Shown here: one piece after another, positions 47,081 to 61,100 of the stretch
Layout of the letters: each line of letters starts with the position of its first letter
Position numbering within the stretch: the stretch's first letter is position 1
Source: Apiospora phragmitis
Taxonomy: Eukaryota > Ascomycota > Sordariomycetes > Amphisphaeriales > Apiosporaceae
Direction of reading: 5' to 3'
Length of the DNA stretch: 64,000 nt
Assembly: GCA_038363925.1 (NCBI GenBank)
Contig: JAQQWL010000003.1
Location: 2,170,001-2,234,000 of the forward strand
Program-made: the position numbers and the translations under genes
The notes under the pieces: model-generated
What the model was told of the DNA's origin: nothing
Seen by the model: only the letters and a program-made list of their open reading frames with translations
The model's database searches: none

Positions 47081-49771
47081 AACTAGCGCCATTATTAAAG
47101 CATTATATAGCTGCATAATACCCTGTATAATGGAATATCTAAGCGAGTTATAAAATGAGGAAATACCTATTTTAATACTTGCTATTTACTTTAAAAGTAG
47201 GCTTAACTCATGATTTTATATGCTTTATTTTAATATATATATCGTTATATAAACTAATAAAAGCATTAAATCGTTAAGTAGGCTTATTATATTTAAGATA
47301 TAATATTAACGAAAATTAAAGTAAATAATAGTATTAAATTAATTTATCGAACTTTATAACTTAATTAAAACCTTTAAATATATCGCTTTTAATTATTATA
47401 CTTAAGTTATTAAAGGTTAAATTTATTTCGTATATAATATATAAAATTAAAAGTTAATTTATATACGCTTTAAAAGCTTTTTTATTTTAATTTAAATAGT
47501 AAGTTATTCTACGTATTATTTATAATGCTCTACTTATATATATAACGAAAAGTAGCGTTAATGTATATATTTAAACGTTATAGTGAAACTAGTTTATTAA
47601 TATAAAAGTTATAAAAATAAACGAAAATAGTTTTAATATTTAAATTAAATTATAAGTTCGTAATAAGATATATTTACTAGCTATGTAAGAGTTAAATATA
47701 AGTAGGTTAACTTGTTTTATAAATAAATAAAACTTACTCGAGCTTTTACCTATTAATACGTACTTATAGATTTAAAATTCACGACTTACCGCCGTTGCTA
47801 TATACGTGTGAATAGGAGGCGAGCTACTACTAGGCGTGGCGTCGAGTATTTATTTTATTATTATTTTTTATAAATAAATAATAACTAAGTTTTTATTATA
47901 TACTAAAAGTGTGGCGTCCTCGTGATAGAGTTGGGTCTTTATATCTAATAGGCTTAAGGCAGGCCATGGCTGTTATAGCGGGCTAGTTAAGTACCACCGC
48001 TAATAGAATAAAACGAAGGTGATATAATATATATATAAGCTCTTACCGCCGAAATAGCTATATATTATATATAATAAGATTAGACGTATTAATTAGCTCG
48101 ATTACGTTTTATTATATGTTCTCGAGAATAAACGAATTCGATTTAAATATCTCGAGTGTAGGTTATAAATAAGCTTTTTTATAATTAAGAGAGCTTGCCT
48201 AGGGATTTCATTTCTATAGGTAGCGTAATAATCGATCTAGGCCTTACCGGCTTTAGATTATATCTAGTAGGTAGCGAGGATAAGGTATATTAGAGTTACT
48301 TTTTATTATAATATGATAGTAATATAGTTGAAATATAAACTTTATTAAGCGGAGACTTTTATTTAATTACCTCTTTAATTATTAATTACGGTAGATATAA
48401 TAAAGATTATTATAATTAATAGTTAAAAAGATATGTTAAGTTTTAAGCCTTATATATACGACACGTTTATTAATATTTTAATAATATAAGTACCTTAACC
48501 ACTTAACCGTCTTATTATATAAGTAGCTACTTAAACTTAACACTATATAATATCGTAACTTAAGTTTATTTTATTAATAACTATTTTAAAAAAAAATCGT
48601 AAAATTATAACTTTATCGAATTTTAACTTTAATATAGCTAGTAATATTAAAATCGTTTTCCGAATTTAAGTTAATAATTTAAATCGCTTTATCTTTACCC
48701 GATTTATTTTAGGGGTTATATTATTAACCTATTATTTTATCCTTAATTATTATTATATCCTGTATCGTAATAAAGGTCTAATTAAAGTCTTTAATTACTC
48801 GACGAGTTTTAAGCTTATATAATTTATTTAACTCGGCTTATAAATAATCCCTCTCTTATTTTAATTTAGTTAACTAAGCGTTTAAAAAGTCGAGCCCTTT
48901 TTTTAGTTTACGGAATAATAACCTCTTATAAATATTATTAAACTAGATATCCCTATTCCGGGCCAGGGCTTCGATTTAACGTATGTGCCGGGAGCTAGTA
49001 GGTATAGGCGCTTCTTAAATAGGGGTCTGCTAGTCGTCAGGTTATCTAAGGCGTAAAGGGACCACTTCTTAACCACGGCCCTGCTCGTATCTGCGTAGCC
49101 GGGAGTTTAAAGGCTTAGAGATGTCCCGTGGGTAGATTCCGGTAGCTTGCTACCCGTTAACTATTATTTTAAGTTTAAAGGCTAGTTTTTAAGCTTTATG
49201 CCACGTTTAAATAAAGTTAACCTTATTTATATTTATATTAAATATTAATTAATAGCGAAAAGTTAAATAATCCCGGATTTTTTATTTTAATATAAAAAAC
49301 GAACTTAGATTTAAAAGCTATAATATATAAGAAGTATATATCGAGAAATATAATAGCTAAACTTTATTAATTATATATTTAATTATAAAATAGTTTTATA
49401 CGTAATTATTATAATTATTTAAAATAAATAACCGTTATTACTTTAAGTCTTCCGGTTTTATCCGTAATAGGTAAATACTTCGTAGCTATATTATCGTTAA
49501 CTCGTTATTAGTTTATCCTTAATATTTATCCGTAAGTTATAAAAATTATTACCGCGGTTTAAAAATTATTACTACTATATATTTACGCTTTTAAAAATAA
49601 TTAAAAAGGGTAAAGTAATATTATTTATATTTATAAACTTTATAACGGTCGCCTATTCGTAATAGGTAATATTTTAAATAAAGATCCTAGCTAATTCGGC
49701 CAGGTTATTTATATAATAATTATTATTTAAGCTTATAATATTATTAATTTTATTTATATTATAAATAAATC

Positions 49772-49783
49772 GGGGGGGGGGGG
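49772..49783. repeat. G12 homopolymer in AT-rich DNA
   Basis: Twelve consecutive G follow AATC and precede ATATCC. Conspicuous because the flanks are nearly all A and T. Confidence 0.7.
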
Positions 49784-50970
49784 ATATCCTTAATAAAATT
49801 CTAGTTTAAAATTAAAAAGAAAAGCTGAATGTTTTCTTTAAATATATAGTAGAGGCGCCGAAAGTCTATCGTCGTGGCTAATATAGTTTTAAATTTAGAA
49901 TAACAGGTAATAAATCTCTTTACTTAATAGATTTTAAAGGGTAAGGCGGGCTGGTCCGTTTTAAATAGCCGGGCGACGAATAGCCGAAACACGTTATACT
50001 TAAGGGTAAGGCCTAACTACGCCTGTCGGATAGCCTAGGTCTTAAGATATTCCTTTTAGGTAAAAGAGAGGGTCCTGGCGGACTCCTTAAACTCGGTCCG
50101 AGTCGGTCTGCTCTTAATTCTATCCCGTAAAGTAGCTCGGAGTACCTTAAATTTCTTAAAGATTGCACGTTCCGATTCGCTAGCTTATACGGTTAAAATA
50201 GCACGCTAAATAGCGGATTCGGAGGTTAGGATAAGTATGGCTAAAAAGTACGAGAAGTAATAATTTTAGCAGTATTTTTTAATTATTAATAAACGGGTTA
50301 AATATAAACTTATATATAAAAAAAGGTTAAGGGGCTTCGCTTATTAATAATTAATTTAAGTGGCTGCTTACGTAGTAGGACGGCTAAATGGTTAGGGTGC
50401 TTATATATCGAGAAGATAGGTTTTAAAATTTCTTATATATAATAATTAACCGGCTTTTTATTTATTACTTTTCTTATTATATTTCGCCTACTTTTATAGC
50501 TTAGTAGTTCGCTTTAATATTTATTAATATTAAAGAGGGATCCTAGTTTAAAATGTAATAATAGAGATAGTGTAAAGCGATAGTATAGAGGTGGGGTCTA
50601 CGTTAGTGCTTATACTTATTAAATCGATAAGATTTAACGTTAAGGCTTATATAAAGTATTAAATGTTTATTCTAATAATGGTTATAACCGTTTTAACGTT
50701 ATAAACCTATTCTTATAAGTTTAAAAAGAGGCGCTTATAAATATATATACGTAATATCTATAAAATACTATTAAAGGAAGACTTAAAATAAGGCACTTCT
50801 ATAGTTATTTTATAAGTTACTATTTATAAATAAATTAATAAGTACTGCCTATACACTTTTAATAACTATTATTAAGCGGTAATTTTATCTTACCTTTATT
50901 ATATGTAAGATTTATTAAGTGAGATTAAAAACCCTACCTTTATAAAATTAACTAATTAATTAAAAAAGAA

Positions 50971-51240
50971 CTTAGAGGGGTGGTAGTTTCTAAAACTACT
51001 GAATATAGTAAATTCTAAAGAGGTAGCAGTTTTTAACATTATTAATTATAATAAATTCTAAGGGGGTGGCAGTTTTTAACACTATTAATTATAATAAATT
51101 CTAAAGGGGTAGCAGTTTTCGACACTACTAATAATACTAAATTCTAAAACGGTGGTAGTTTTCGATAATAGCTAATAGTACTAAATTCTAAGGGGTGTTA
51201 GATTTTCGTAACTATTAATATTAAAGAGTAATAGTTTTAA
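50971..51240. repeat. 43-bp tandem repeat, about six copies
   Basis: The unit begins CTAAAGRGGTRGCAGTTTT and ends in TAATAAATT. Copies start at about 50971, 51015, 51058, 51101, 51144 and 51188, spaced 43-44 bp. Copies differ mainly by C/T and G/A changes, as expected if RIP acted after amplification. Confidence 0.75.
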
Positions 51241-54200
51241 TTTAAGAAAAGGTATTATTTTCTTTACTTTTATTAACTTCTTACCTTTTATTATAAACCA
51301 TTTATATTTCGCCTTAATAATATAATTAATAGAAGATATATTAATTAATACTAATATTAAATAATAGTTTAATTCTTAGTATTAGTATACTAAAGGGTAA
51401 CTTAAGTCTCTAAAAATATATCTTTTATTTCTATATAAATAACGAGCTAGCGTTAAATAATAATAATTTTTATTTTTAATTACTTAAGGAGCTATAAAAA
51501 ATTAAGCGCGCGTTAAATTTCTCGTTTAAATAAAAGAAGCTTTATTATATTAAACCTATTTATAATAAGCTTAAATAAGGCTTAGTATTTAATCGTTCCC
51601 CGGTAACGAACATATTCTTTATTAAAGTAAATATAATAGGCCTTTTTATTTTCTATAAGCTCTTAGGTATAAGGGAGCACGTCGAGGATACGATATAAAA
51701 GTTGCTATTAGATTAGTAGAAGCTTTTTATAAAAGCTACGACCATGATATAGCCATATCTAACGGTAACTAATTATATCTCTAAAGAAGTATTAGATAGT
51801 AAGCGTAGTTTAAGCCGTGCTCTATTATTAACCTTTACTTACTTAGCGCCTACTCGAGAAGCTTGTTTTATACTTATTTAAAGAGTACTTTTATTATTAT
51901 ACTTTATGATAAAACTATTTTTATTTAAAATATATAAGCGGAACCTTTATAATTAGTAATAATCTCTTAATTATAATAATTAATAACTTTATATTACGTA
52001 CTTATATATTAATCGAGAATAATTCTTATTTTATTCCGCGAATAATAATTAATAAGCTTTTAATTAAAATAAGTATATTATATATTACTTCGGTATATAT
52101 ATATTAAACGAACCCGGGGTATTACGAAGCAGCGTTTTTATAATAATTAGCTGTATAGTTTATATTTAAGAGCGCCGAAGTCTTAATATTAATAGTTATT
52201 CTCTTTATTTATAATTAAATAGTACGAGATTATTACGCGTAAACCGCGAATTATACCTTTTTAATAATATAATAAAGACTTATCTTATATTATTTAGCCT
52301 TACTTTTTATAATATATTAATTAATATTAAATATTTTCGACTCGTTAAAAGTAGCCTACCGGGGTTTATTAATCGCATAGCTTTTAACGTACCGCTTTGT
52401 GGACGTTATTTTAAACTTAGGTCTATCCCTCTGTACCCTGTACTACATCGGTTAAGTAATAGAGACGATAAAAATATAGCCGTAGATATGTTAAGAAACG
52501 GAGGTATAATTTCTATTAGGCTAACTTTTTTAAAGTAAGGATAAATTATAATTACTTATAGTAATATATATTAAAGTAAAAAGTATAGTAAAGGATATTA
52601 TTTTATTATATTTACTTGCCGTAGAGCTTCTAGTATACTGTCGCCTCTACGAGTACGTATCTTATTTCTTATAAAGGTAGGCCGAGCTTAATGTTCTTAA
52701 GATATATTTTCTATTACTATAATATTATCGAGAAAACAAAGCTATTTATTTAACTTATATAAGGTATACCTTACGATAAACTCTAAATAGCGATAAACCC
52801 CCTTTTTTAATATATTTATTTATAAAATATTAAGTAGCGAAGTAATAATTAAAAAGATACTATACCGTATAGACGTAATTTAAAAAAGTAAAGTAAATAT
52901 AAAACCCGTGCTTATTAATAAGAAAATAAGTATTATTATTAATAATTCAAAATATTTTTACGGCACGAAATACACTAATTCGCGCTATTTATTAAAAATT
53001 AAATATATTAATTAATATAATTATTTATTATACATAATTTAAATATTTTATTCGTAACTTATTTAAATATTATAATATTAGTTTTAAATAATTAAATATT
53101 TTAACCTTATTATAACCGCTTCGAAATAAGATTCGTATACTTTTTATTATTTAATTATATTTCGCTTTATAATATTCGGAGCTCCTCGTTATTTATAAGG
53201 TTAAGTTTAATAATAATAAAATTAAAAAGTATAGGTCGGAATTTAAAGGGAATAAAACGAGCCGCTGCCGATATAATAAAGATTTTTAGTTCTTAAAACG
53301 CTAGATATATAAAAAGACTAGCTCTCGTTAAAAGTATAATTAAAAAGGTTAGTTATATTAATATTTTTATAAAGGGAGCGTAGTAAACTAATAAATTTAA
53401 GTTTCTTTCTCGTAATGTTATAAATCGAGTAAATATTTTCTTAAAAATTCCCAAGATTTATTAAAATATAAATAATTTAATAAGAGTGTTATAATATTTA
53501 TAGCCGAGTTATAATTAAATAAGTACGATATAGGGGTATTAATTTTAATAATACGCTTTAGTATAAAAGAAAGTATCTCGCTTAGAGCTAATTTTTTAAC
53601 GATAGCTTAAACCTTCGAAAGTCTCGTTATATATACTTTACCTAGGTTCGTAAATAATCTTTATATTTTTATATTTAATATATTACTTTATATTTAACGT
53701 TATATATAATATATTTACGCCGATAATTTAATACGAAATCGAAGCAAGTCTTTATAATTATAAAAAAGTATTAATACGCTAGCCGGTCGTTAATACCGTA
53801 GTATTTACCCGGAATTCGTGATTATTCGTTTTAATATTAAAATAAGTAACCTTATTAAAAATTAGCCCCGTAATTATATCCTTGTACCGATTAATTTAAA
53901 GGCGCTTATTTAATATACCTTAGAGTTTATCGGCTTCGACTTATTTTATATTCTCCGATTTCGTAATTTAACGGTTTTTTAAAATAATTACTTCTAGAAA
54001 TTATACGTAAAATATTATTATACCTTTATCGCCGCTCGAAATATTAGTACCGTGTTTTTAATATTATTTATTTTAAACGATAAACTAGCTAGGTTTATAA
54101 AAGAAGTTCAAGTACGGCTTTAAGGTCTAGAATTTCTCGAGCGCGCGATTTGCCAGCTCTCGATACGTTGGGCTAGTATATTCGGCGCGGATAATTCGTG

Positions 54201-57200
54201 CTATATTATTTAACGTTGCGAGGACCCGCTTTAGTATATTATTATTAATTTAATATATTATTTCGCCGGCATATTAAAAGGCCTTTATTATTACCGAGCT
54301 TTAAACGCCGCTTTCGATTATAATAACGTTAGTTATAACAAGGATAATAAAAAATTATTAAGGTAGTAAGTAAGAATTTATTATATCGGTTAAGAACTAC
54401 CTCGCGTAGCGGCGTTTTCTAGCCGATATCGATACTCGGATCGCGGCTAGACACGTATACTACCGTAAACGATAGGTCGATAAGTATATCGATATAATAT
54501 ATATTTAAAGCGATTAGTATAAAGTATTATAATAAGGCCGCGAAAGATTTAAATATTATATATAATTTATTTATTTATTAATAAATTATTTCTACGTCGT
54601 TCGTCGTTTATTTATTAAGAGATATATTTATATAAGTTAATAATAATAAAGTATATATTTTTAACCGATTATATCGTTTAATTTTTTTATTATACGCCGT
54701 ATTTTAAGTAATATCTATTTTTCTTTATTCTTTCTACCCTTATTTTAAGAAACGGCTTACCCGCTATCGGAAATGGCAGCCCCCGCCTATTATTTTAAAT
54801 ACCTTTTATATTAAGAAATTCTCGGCTATAAAATTTTTTTTTTATAATTACGATATGCGAATAGTTTAACCCTATTTTCCTGTTATTCTTTATAGGGTCG
54901 TTAATTTTAATTATTATACTTTAAGTCCTCGTTAATCGCTCCTCTCGATACGTAAATATTTATTTACCGTATTAATTCCTTAATATAAAAGGCCCCTTTT
55001 AACTAATTACTATCTTAAAAGGCTGGCCGACTCTTTAGTACATAACGAGTTTAATAATTTAAATCTTAAGCTATATATATTATAATTTAGCCGTAATTTA
55101 TACACTACCCCATTACGGCTATTAACGATTAACGTAAAGTGCACCTTTAATTTATTAGCTTTTTATAACGCCCGAAGCTAATATTCGTATTAAATAACTA
55201 TATATAATAACTACGTCTTTAATTATCCTGGGGATAAATAAGACTTATTTAAAGGATACTAATATTTTATTAATACTTTTAAATTTCTTCTCGGTGTTCG
55301 CTAATATCTTATTTAATTTTCTACTTCGTAAAGCTTCGCCGCGAAAACGGTAAAATTATAGAAGTAAAATCTAAAAAGTAGATAACGAATTAGCTTTAAA
55401 GTCCGGCGCTTTCTTTTCTAATAATATAAAATTAAGCTATGCTTTCTATAAATTAGCATCGTTATTAATTATATTAAAAAATTCGGATAAGATTTACGGC
55501 TTAATTAAAAATATTATAAAGCGCGTATATAAAAGCCTTTTAATAAAAAATATTTCTTTTTAAAAATATTAAGCCTTTATTATTACTTATAAAATAATCT
55601 TAAACTAATTAACTCGAACGTACCGATACTTACTAAGTCTATAAATATATTCATATCTATAAAAAGCATTATACGCACGCTATAATACCCCCTCGGCGAC
55701 CCGAGCTAGACTAAGAAGCCCGTCGACCTATACCCTAGCGTCGGGGTACGAGGCGTTAATCTACTCGTTCCCGCCGCCGAAAACGTCTTTAAAAAAGAGT
55801 TACCTCTTATTAGCGACGCTAACCCCAGCCTCGCGAGTCCGCCTAAAACTTAATAACCGTATAACGCGTTATTAAGAAATAATAATATACTTATAACGGA
55901 AGCCCTTATTATATCCAGCTCTTATAATATCGTCGACTCTACGCTCCGCCCCACGATCCCTTTATTAAAAACGTAATAACTAACCGAGCTATTTTCCGCC
56001 CCGGCCGACGATAATAAAAATTACTAAGAGGATAATAACGACTCCACGATAATGGCGTTACCCGTATAATTAGCCGGCCCGAGAAATAGCGAGGCTAATA
56101 TATTTCGGGGGCCTTTAAACTCGAAATAGTGCCTTTAATTACGAATAAGGTTTCGCTTTTATAAATAATTTTTAATTTTTAAATTATTAACTTCGCCCTT
56201 TTATAAATTAAATACGGCGGCTAGTCGTATCGTAATATTATTTACTTTTATTTCGAGTTATCTTTATATTTTAATTCGCCGTAACATAATACGCTAAGCA
56301 GCCGAGCTTATATACGAAGTTTAAAATTAAAACTAACGTTAAGTTTATTAATTATTATAATTAGGATATTATATCTCTATTAAAAACTTTTAAATAAAAA
56401 GTTTTAAAGTATTATATAAAACGAAGTAAATTATTACTTTAATTTTATAAATAGAATTAAAATAAAACTAATACGCCTTTAAACCTAACGTTTATAAAAG
56501 GTTTTAATAAATAAAATAATAGTACTTTCTACCCCGACGGCTAACACTTTAAAATAAGAGGCTCGCCTTCGAACCGTTACCTTTACAACCTCTATAACTT
56601 CGCCTAAAGCTATTAATAAGCTTATTAAAAAGCTTAATCCCTACTTTCCTTATAGAGTAATCGTCGCAGTCTAGTTTAACACTATAAAAGAGAACTATAG
56701 TACGGTATTAATATATATATAAAAAGAATAGCTAACGTAGCACGCTAGCCGGAATAAAGGGCTTACCCCTATTACCACCGCGATAAAGCCTAAGAGTTGT
56801 GACGGCTAGGTACGATGCTTAAGCCTTTCACTAACTAATAACTTATTTCTATTTTTCTCGTTAATAAATACCTATGCCTACTACTGCGGTCTTATCCTAG
56901 TCTACGCTAATGCTCGCCGTGATAAGAGGAATGTTTTTATTAAATAAGCTTTCTATACGTACGTATAAGTAGGGGTTTAATCGTGCTATTACTATCTTTT
57001 ATTATTTATATCTATTTATAATGTTAGCTACGAGGGGTATCGTATACCCCTCTTAATAAAATAGAAAAGGGGTTCGTACGCGTGGGCACGTGATACCTCT
57101 TTTAAAGTAGTATAAAAAACTTTAGTTCTTATTATTTTAATAATTTCGAAATTAAATATAACTTTTATATAAAATATAATAAAATACTTTAATAAAGCTA

Positions 57201-58109
57201 AAGTATTTATATAATCGTTAATATATAATATTTAAATATAGTTATTTACTTTATATATAGCCGTTATTAAAGCCTTCGAGTTATTTTAATATTTACCTAG
57301 TCGTAATTAGCGGTATATATAAATAATAAAAATATATTCTTTTAACCTTTTAATAAAACGTTAATATAATTTAATAAGATATATTATATAAAAAGCTTTA
57401 TAATAAACTAAACGAATATTTTTTATATATTTATCGCGGGCGCTAAACTATTACGACCTAGCTTAATAATACAGTTTAAACCTATAATTTATTAGCACAG
57501 AACTATTATACCTTAACTAGGTTATAATATTATTAATATTAATAAACTTATTAATTATATTAATATAAATTTGTTTATATTTCGCGATTAACCGCCGTTT
57601 AATATAATACCGCCCCGGACGGCTATAGGACGGATAAATATCCTCGTAAAAAGAAAACTAAAAGCGGAGGTCACGTAACGGATGTCGGGATCGCGCCGAG
57701 ATTTAAGATCCGAATTTCGTAGATCTCGCGAAATTTACGAGATTTAAAAGAATTAATAAAAAAGGGATTAAATATATAATTATAAACGTTTTTTATATAT
57801 TTTATATAAATTTTTTTTATTTTAATAATTAATTTAAATATTAATTTTAATTTATTAATAAAATATATTATTTTAATAATTTTATTATAAATATTTTTAT
57901 ATTTTATATTTAATTATAATTAAATTATAGTTATTATTTATTATATTAATAAATATTTTTTTATATTATTAATATAAACCCCCGTATATTTTATTAAGGT
58001 TTTTATTAAACCTTTAATAATGTTTATTATATTTTAATTATTTTTATTTTTATAAATTATTACTTAAATTTTTAAATAATAACCTTATAAAAATATATCT
58101 ATTTTAAAA

Positions 58110-61100
58110 ATAACGCCCTTCGCCACAGTAAAAACATTACCCGACCCGCTCCTAATATAGAGGTCGAGAATAATAACGAAAAAAATATCCCTACTAACTT
58201 AAATAGCTTTTAAATAAATAATAAACGATATCGACGAGCTTCGTAAAAAGGTTTAACTTCTACGAATTATTATTAATATTATTAAAACCCCCGTTATACC
58301 TAAAAAAAAGGTTAAGATCAGCGTATTAACACTATTCGATAAAACGAGCGGGAACCTCCGAAAATTCCTCGTCTAGGTTAAGGCTTATTAACAATTTTAT
58401 AAAAGGACGTTTAAAAACCTAACCTAAAAAATTATTTATACGGCTTCTTTTTTTTAAAAAAAGCCCTTTTATAGTTTAAACCTTATTTAAACGAACTTAT
58501 AAAACGCGATTAATAAGTCGAATTATATTACGCCGAAACTTAATAAATTTTCGATAATTACGATAACTTTAAAAACGCTTTTAAATTACTCTTTTAAAAT
58601 TTTAACAAAAAACGATAAACCGAAAAAGAACTCGAACACCTTAAATAAAAAAAATCCGTAATAACGTATACCGTAAAGTTCTAACGTATTATAACTCGTT
58701 TAAACTATACCGAAACTATTAAAATTATAATATATTATCGAGGATTTAAAAAAGAGGTTAAAAACGAGCTTAATTAATTAAACGCCCCGATTACCTTCCT
58801 CGTATATATAAAACTTATTATTAAGATCGATATACGTTTATACGAACAACGCCGCGAGAAGTAAGGCGGATAACCCCAATAAAACGAACGTATTAAAGTT
58901 AATACTTAAACTAAAATAATTACCACATATAGATATTATAACGGACTTATAGACCTCGATATTATTAAATACGATAAAAACGATAAAAAATAAAACGTTA
59001 CTTACTATAACTATTAAAAAAAGGGATATTATACTAAAGAATATTAAAGACTAAAAAAAAATATTTTAACGTATCTTAAAATAATAATAAATTAACGCTA
59101 CTAAGAATAAAGTTACCTTTATAACGGCTATTAAAAAAAATAGTATTAGCGATACGCTAAATATACTTTATAATAGCTTATCTTAAATAACTTATTATAA
59201 TAACGGATATAATATACATTTAATAAATAAAAAAGGTACCGAATAATTCTTAAAAGCCCCGAAGGGTAAAAAAAACTACGACCGGGCCCTCGTAATAACT
59301 AGCCGAGAATTCACGCTCGTATATACTTTAAAGGCTAACGATTTTAATAACGACAAAAAAACGGTTAAATAAGAATAGTAAACTGATAACTTTTAATAAT
59401 TAATCGGGATACTTATAAACGAGCTCGTAAACGAGATCGTTAAGTTAAAAAATTTAAAAATCGACGAATAACTAGCTATCTTAAATATACCTTACCCCGA
59501 TTCGAAATATTTATACTAAATATTTATTACGGCTAGGTTTATTTAAAAAATTATTAATAATTACGTTATAAATAATAATCCTTATATTATTTTTATAAAC
59601 GAAGTATACTTTACTTTTTTATAAATCTCGTATATATATAACGTTTATAAAAAATACCTCGTAAAAAAACTTAAAAACGAATAGTTTCCCCGATAACTTA
59701 ATAAACGAGCTATTATACGACCACACCCGGACTACGTAATTAAGAAAATTAAAATAACGATTTTAAACGGATATCGAGCGTACTTATTAATATAAAAAGA
59801 TTTATAATAATTACGATAATACTATTTAAAAAGATAAGATTATAAGGAATACCTTAAAGATTAATACTTCGAATACGCCTAAGAAAAATCGCGGGCTTAT
59901 AAATATTTAAAATAAAATACTTAATACTTTTAAAATATATATAAAGCCCGGCGAACTTAATAAACTTTCGAATCCCCGGACGAACTAAAATCCTAAGTAT
60001 TAAGGCCAACATTATACACGGGAAAAGGATTCGATACACCTCCCTTAATATATTAAAAAGCGCCCCATAAAAAAAAGGAAATAATAATAATAACAGGATC
60101 GATCGTAAAAACCTATTACCTATATAAAATCACATCGGTTAAGAAATAAATACCGCCGATTATAAAAAAACGACATTATGCGGGATTAGAACGGTCCCTT
60201 ATATTAAACCTTAAATAACCAAGGCCTTTATAAATATATTATATTAATAATAAATATAAAAACAGTTTATATTAAAACGCTACTCGATAACGAAATATAA
60301 AAAAATTATATATTATTACGAATCATTAATAAGCTCTAATTAAATTAAATAAAAAAGATACCCTATACTAACTTAAAACCGTTAATAAAAAACTTATAAC
60401 CTACAACAATAAAGAAATACGGAAAAAAGTCGTAAACCTTCCGGTCGATATTAAAAAACGTGTTAAATAAATTACGTATAATATTACGAACGTCGTAAAA
60501 TATAATATAATTTTAAAAATACCTTAATTACGAATAAATACTTCTAAAATTAATTAAAAAATAAACTAATTTTAATAAAATATATTAAAAAGGTTTAATT
60601 AATAAATAACGATTTAAAAAATAACCCCTTAATAAACTTAAAATATTTAAAATATATATTATTATTAAAAAACTTAAACTAAACGTTATAACGATGATAT
60701 TAAAAAAGTATTAATAATTTATAAACCTTTTTAATAAGAAACTAAAAACAGGTTTACCGTTTTATATACAGTAAAATTACGAAATACCTTTAAAAAAAAG
60801 GAAAAAACCACCCTTTATACTTATATATAAGCTTAATTAAAAATACGAAGCAGTATTAAAAGAATATATTACGAAAAATTTCGAAAAAAGAGTTATATAA
60901 CTATCTATATTATTAGCCGCATTCCTTATCCTTTTTATTTTAAAAAAGAGTAAGAACGGAAAGCCTAAGTAATATATATATATCGATTATAAAAAGTTTA
61001 ACGAAATTACTATTAAAAACAGATACCCTTTACCTTTAATTAATAACTTACGAAATAAATTATTACACGTTAAGATCTTTATAATACTCGATCTCTTTAA

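Noticed and set aside
57683..58110. Left LTR of the chromovirus
   Set aside because: TGTCGGGATCG could start an LTR, but no matching copy was found to the right of 63.4 kb, so it is not called.
59854..60039. 61-codon open frame on the minus strand
   Set aside because: It lies inside the plus-strand retroelement between gag and RT, is Ile/Arg-rich from AT-rich DNA, and has no motif.
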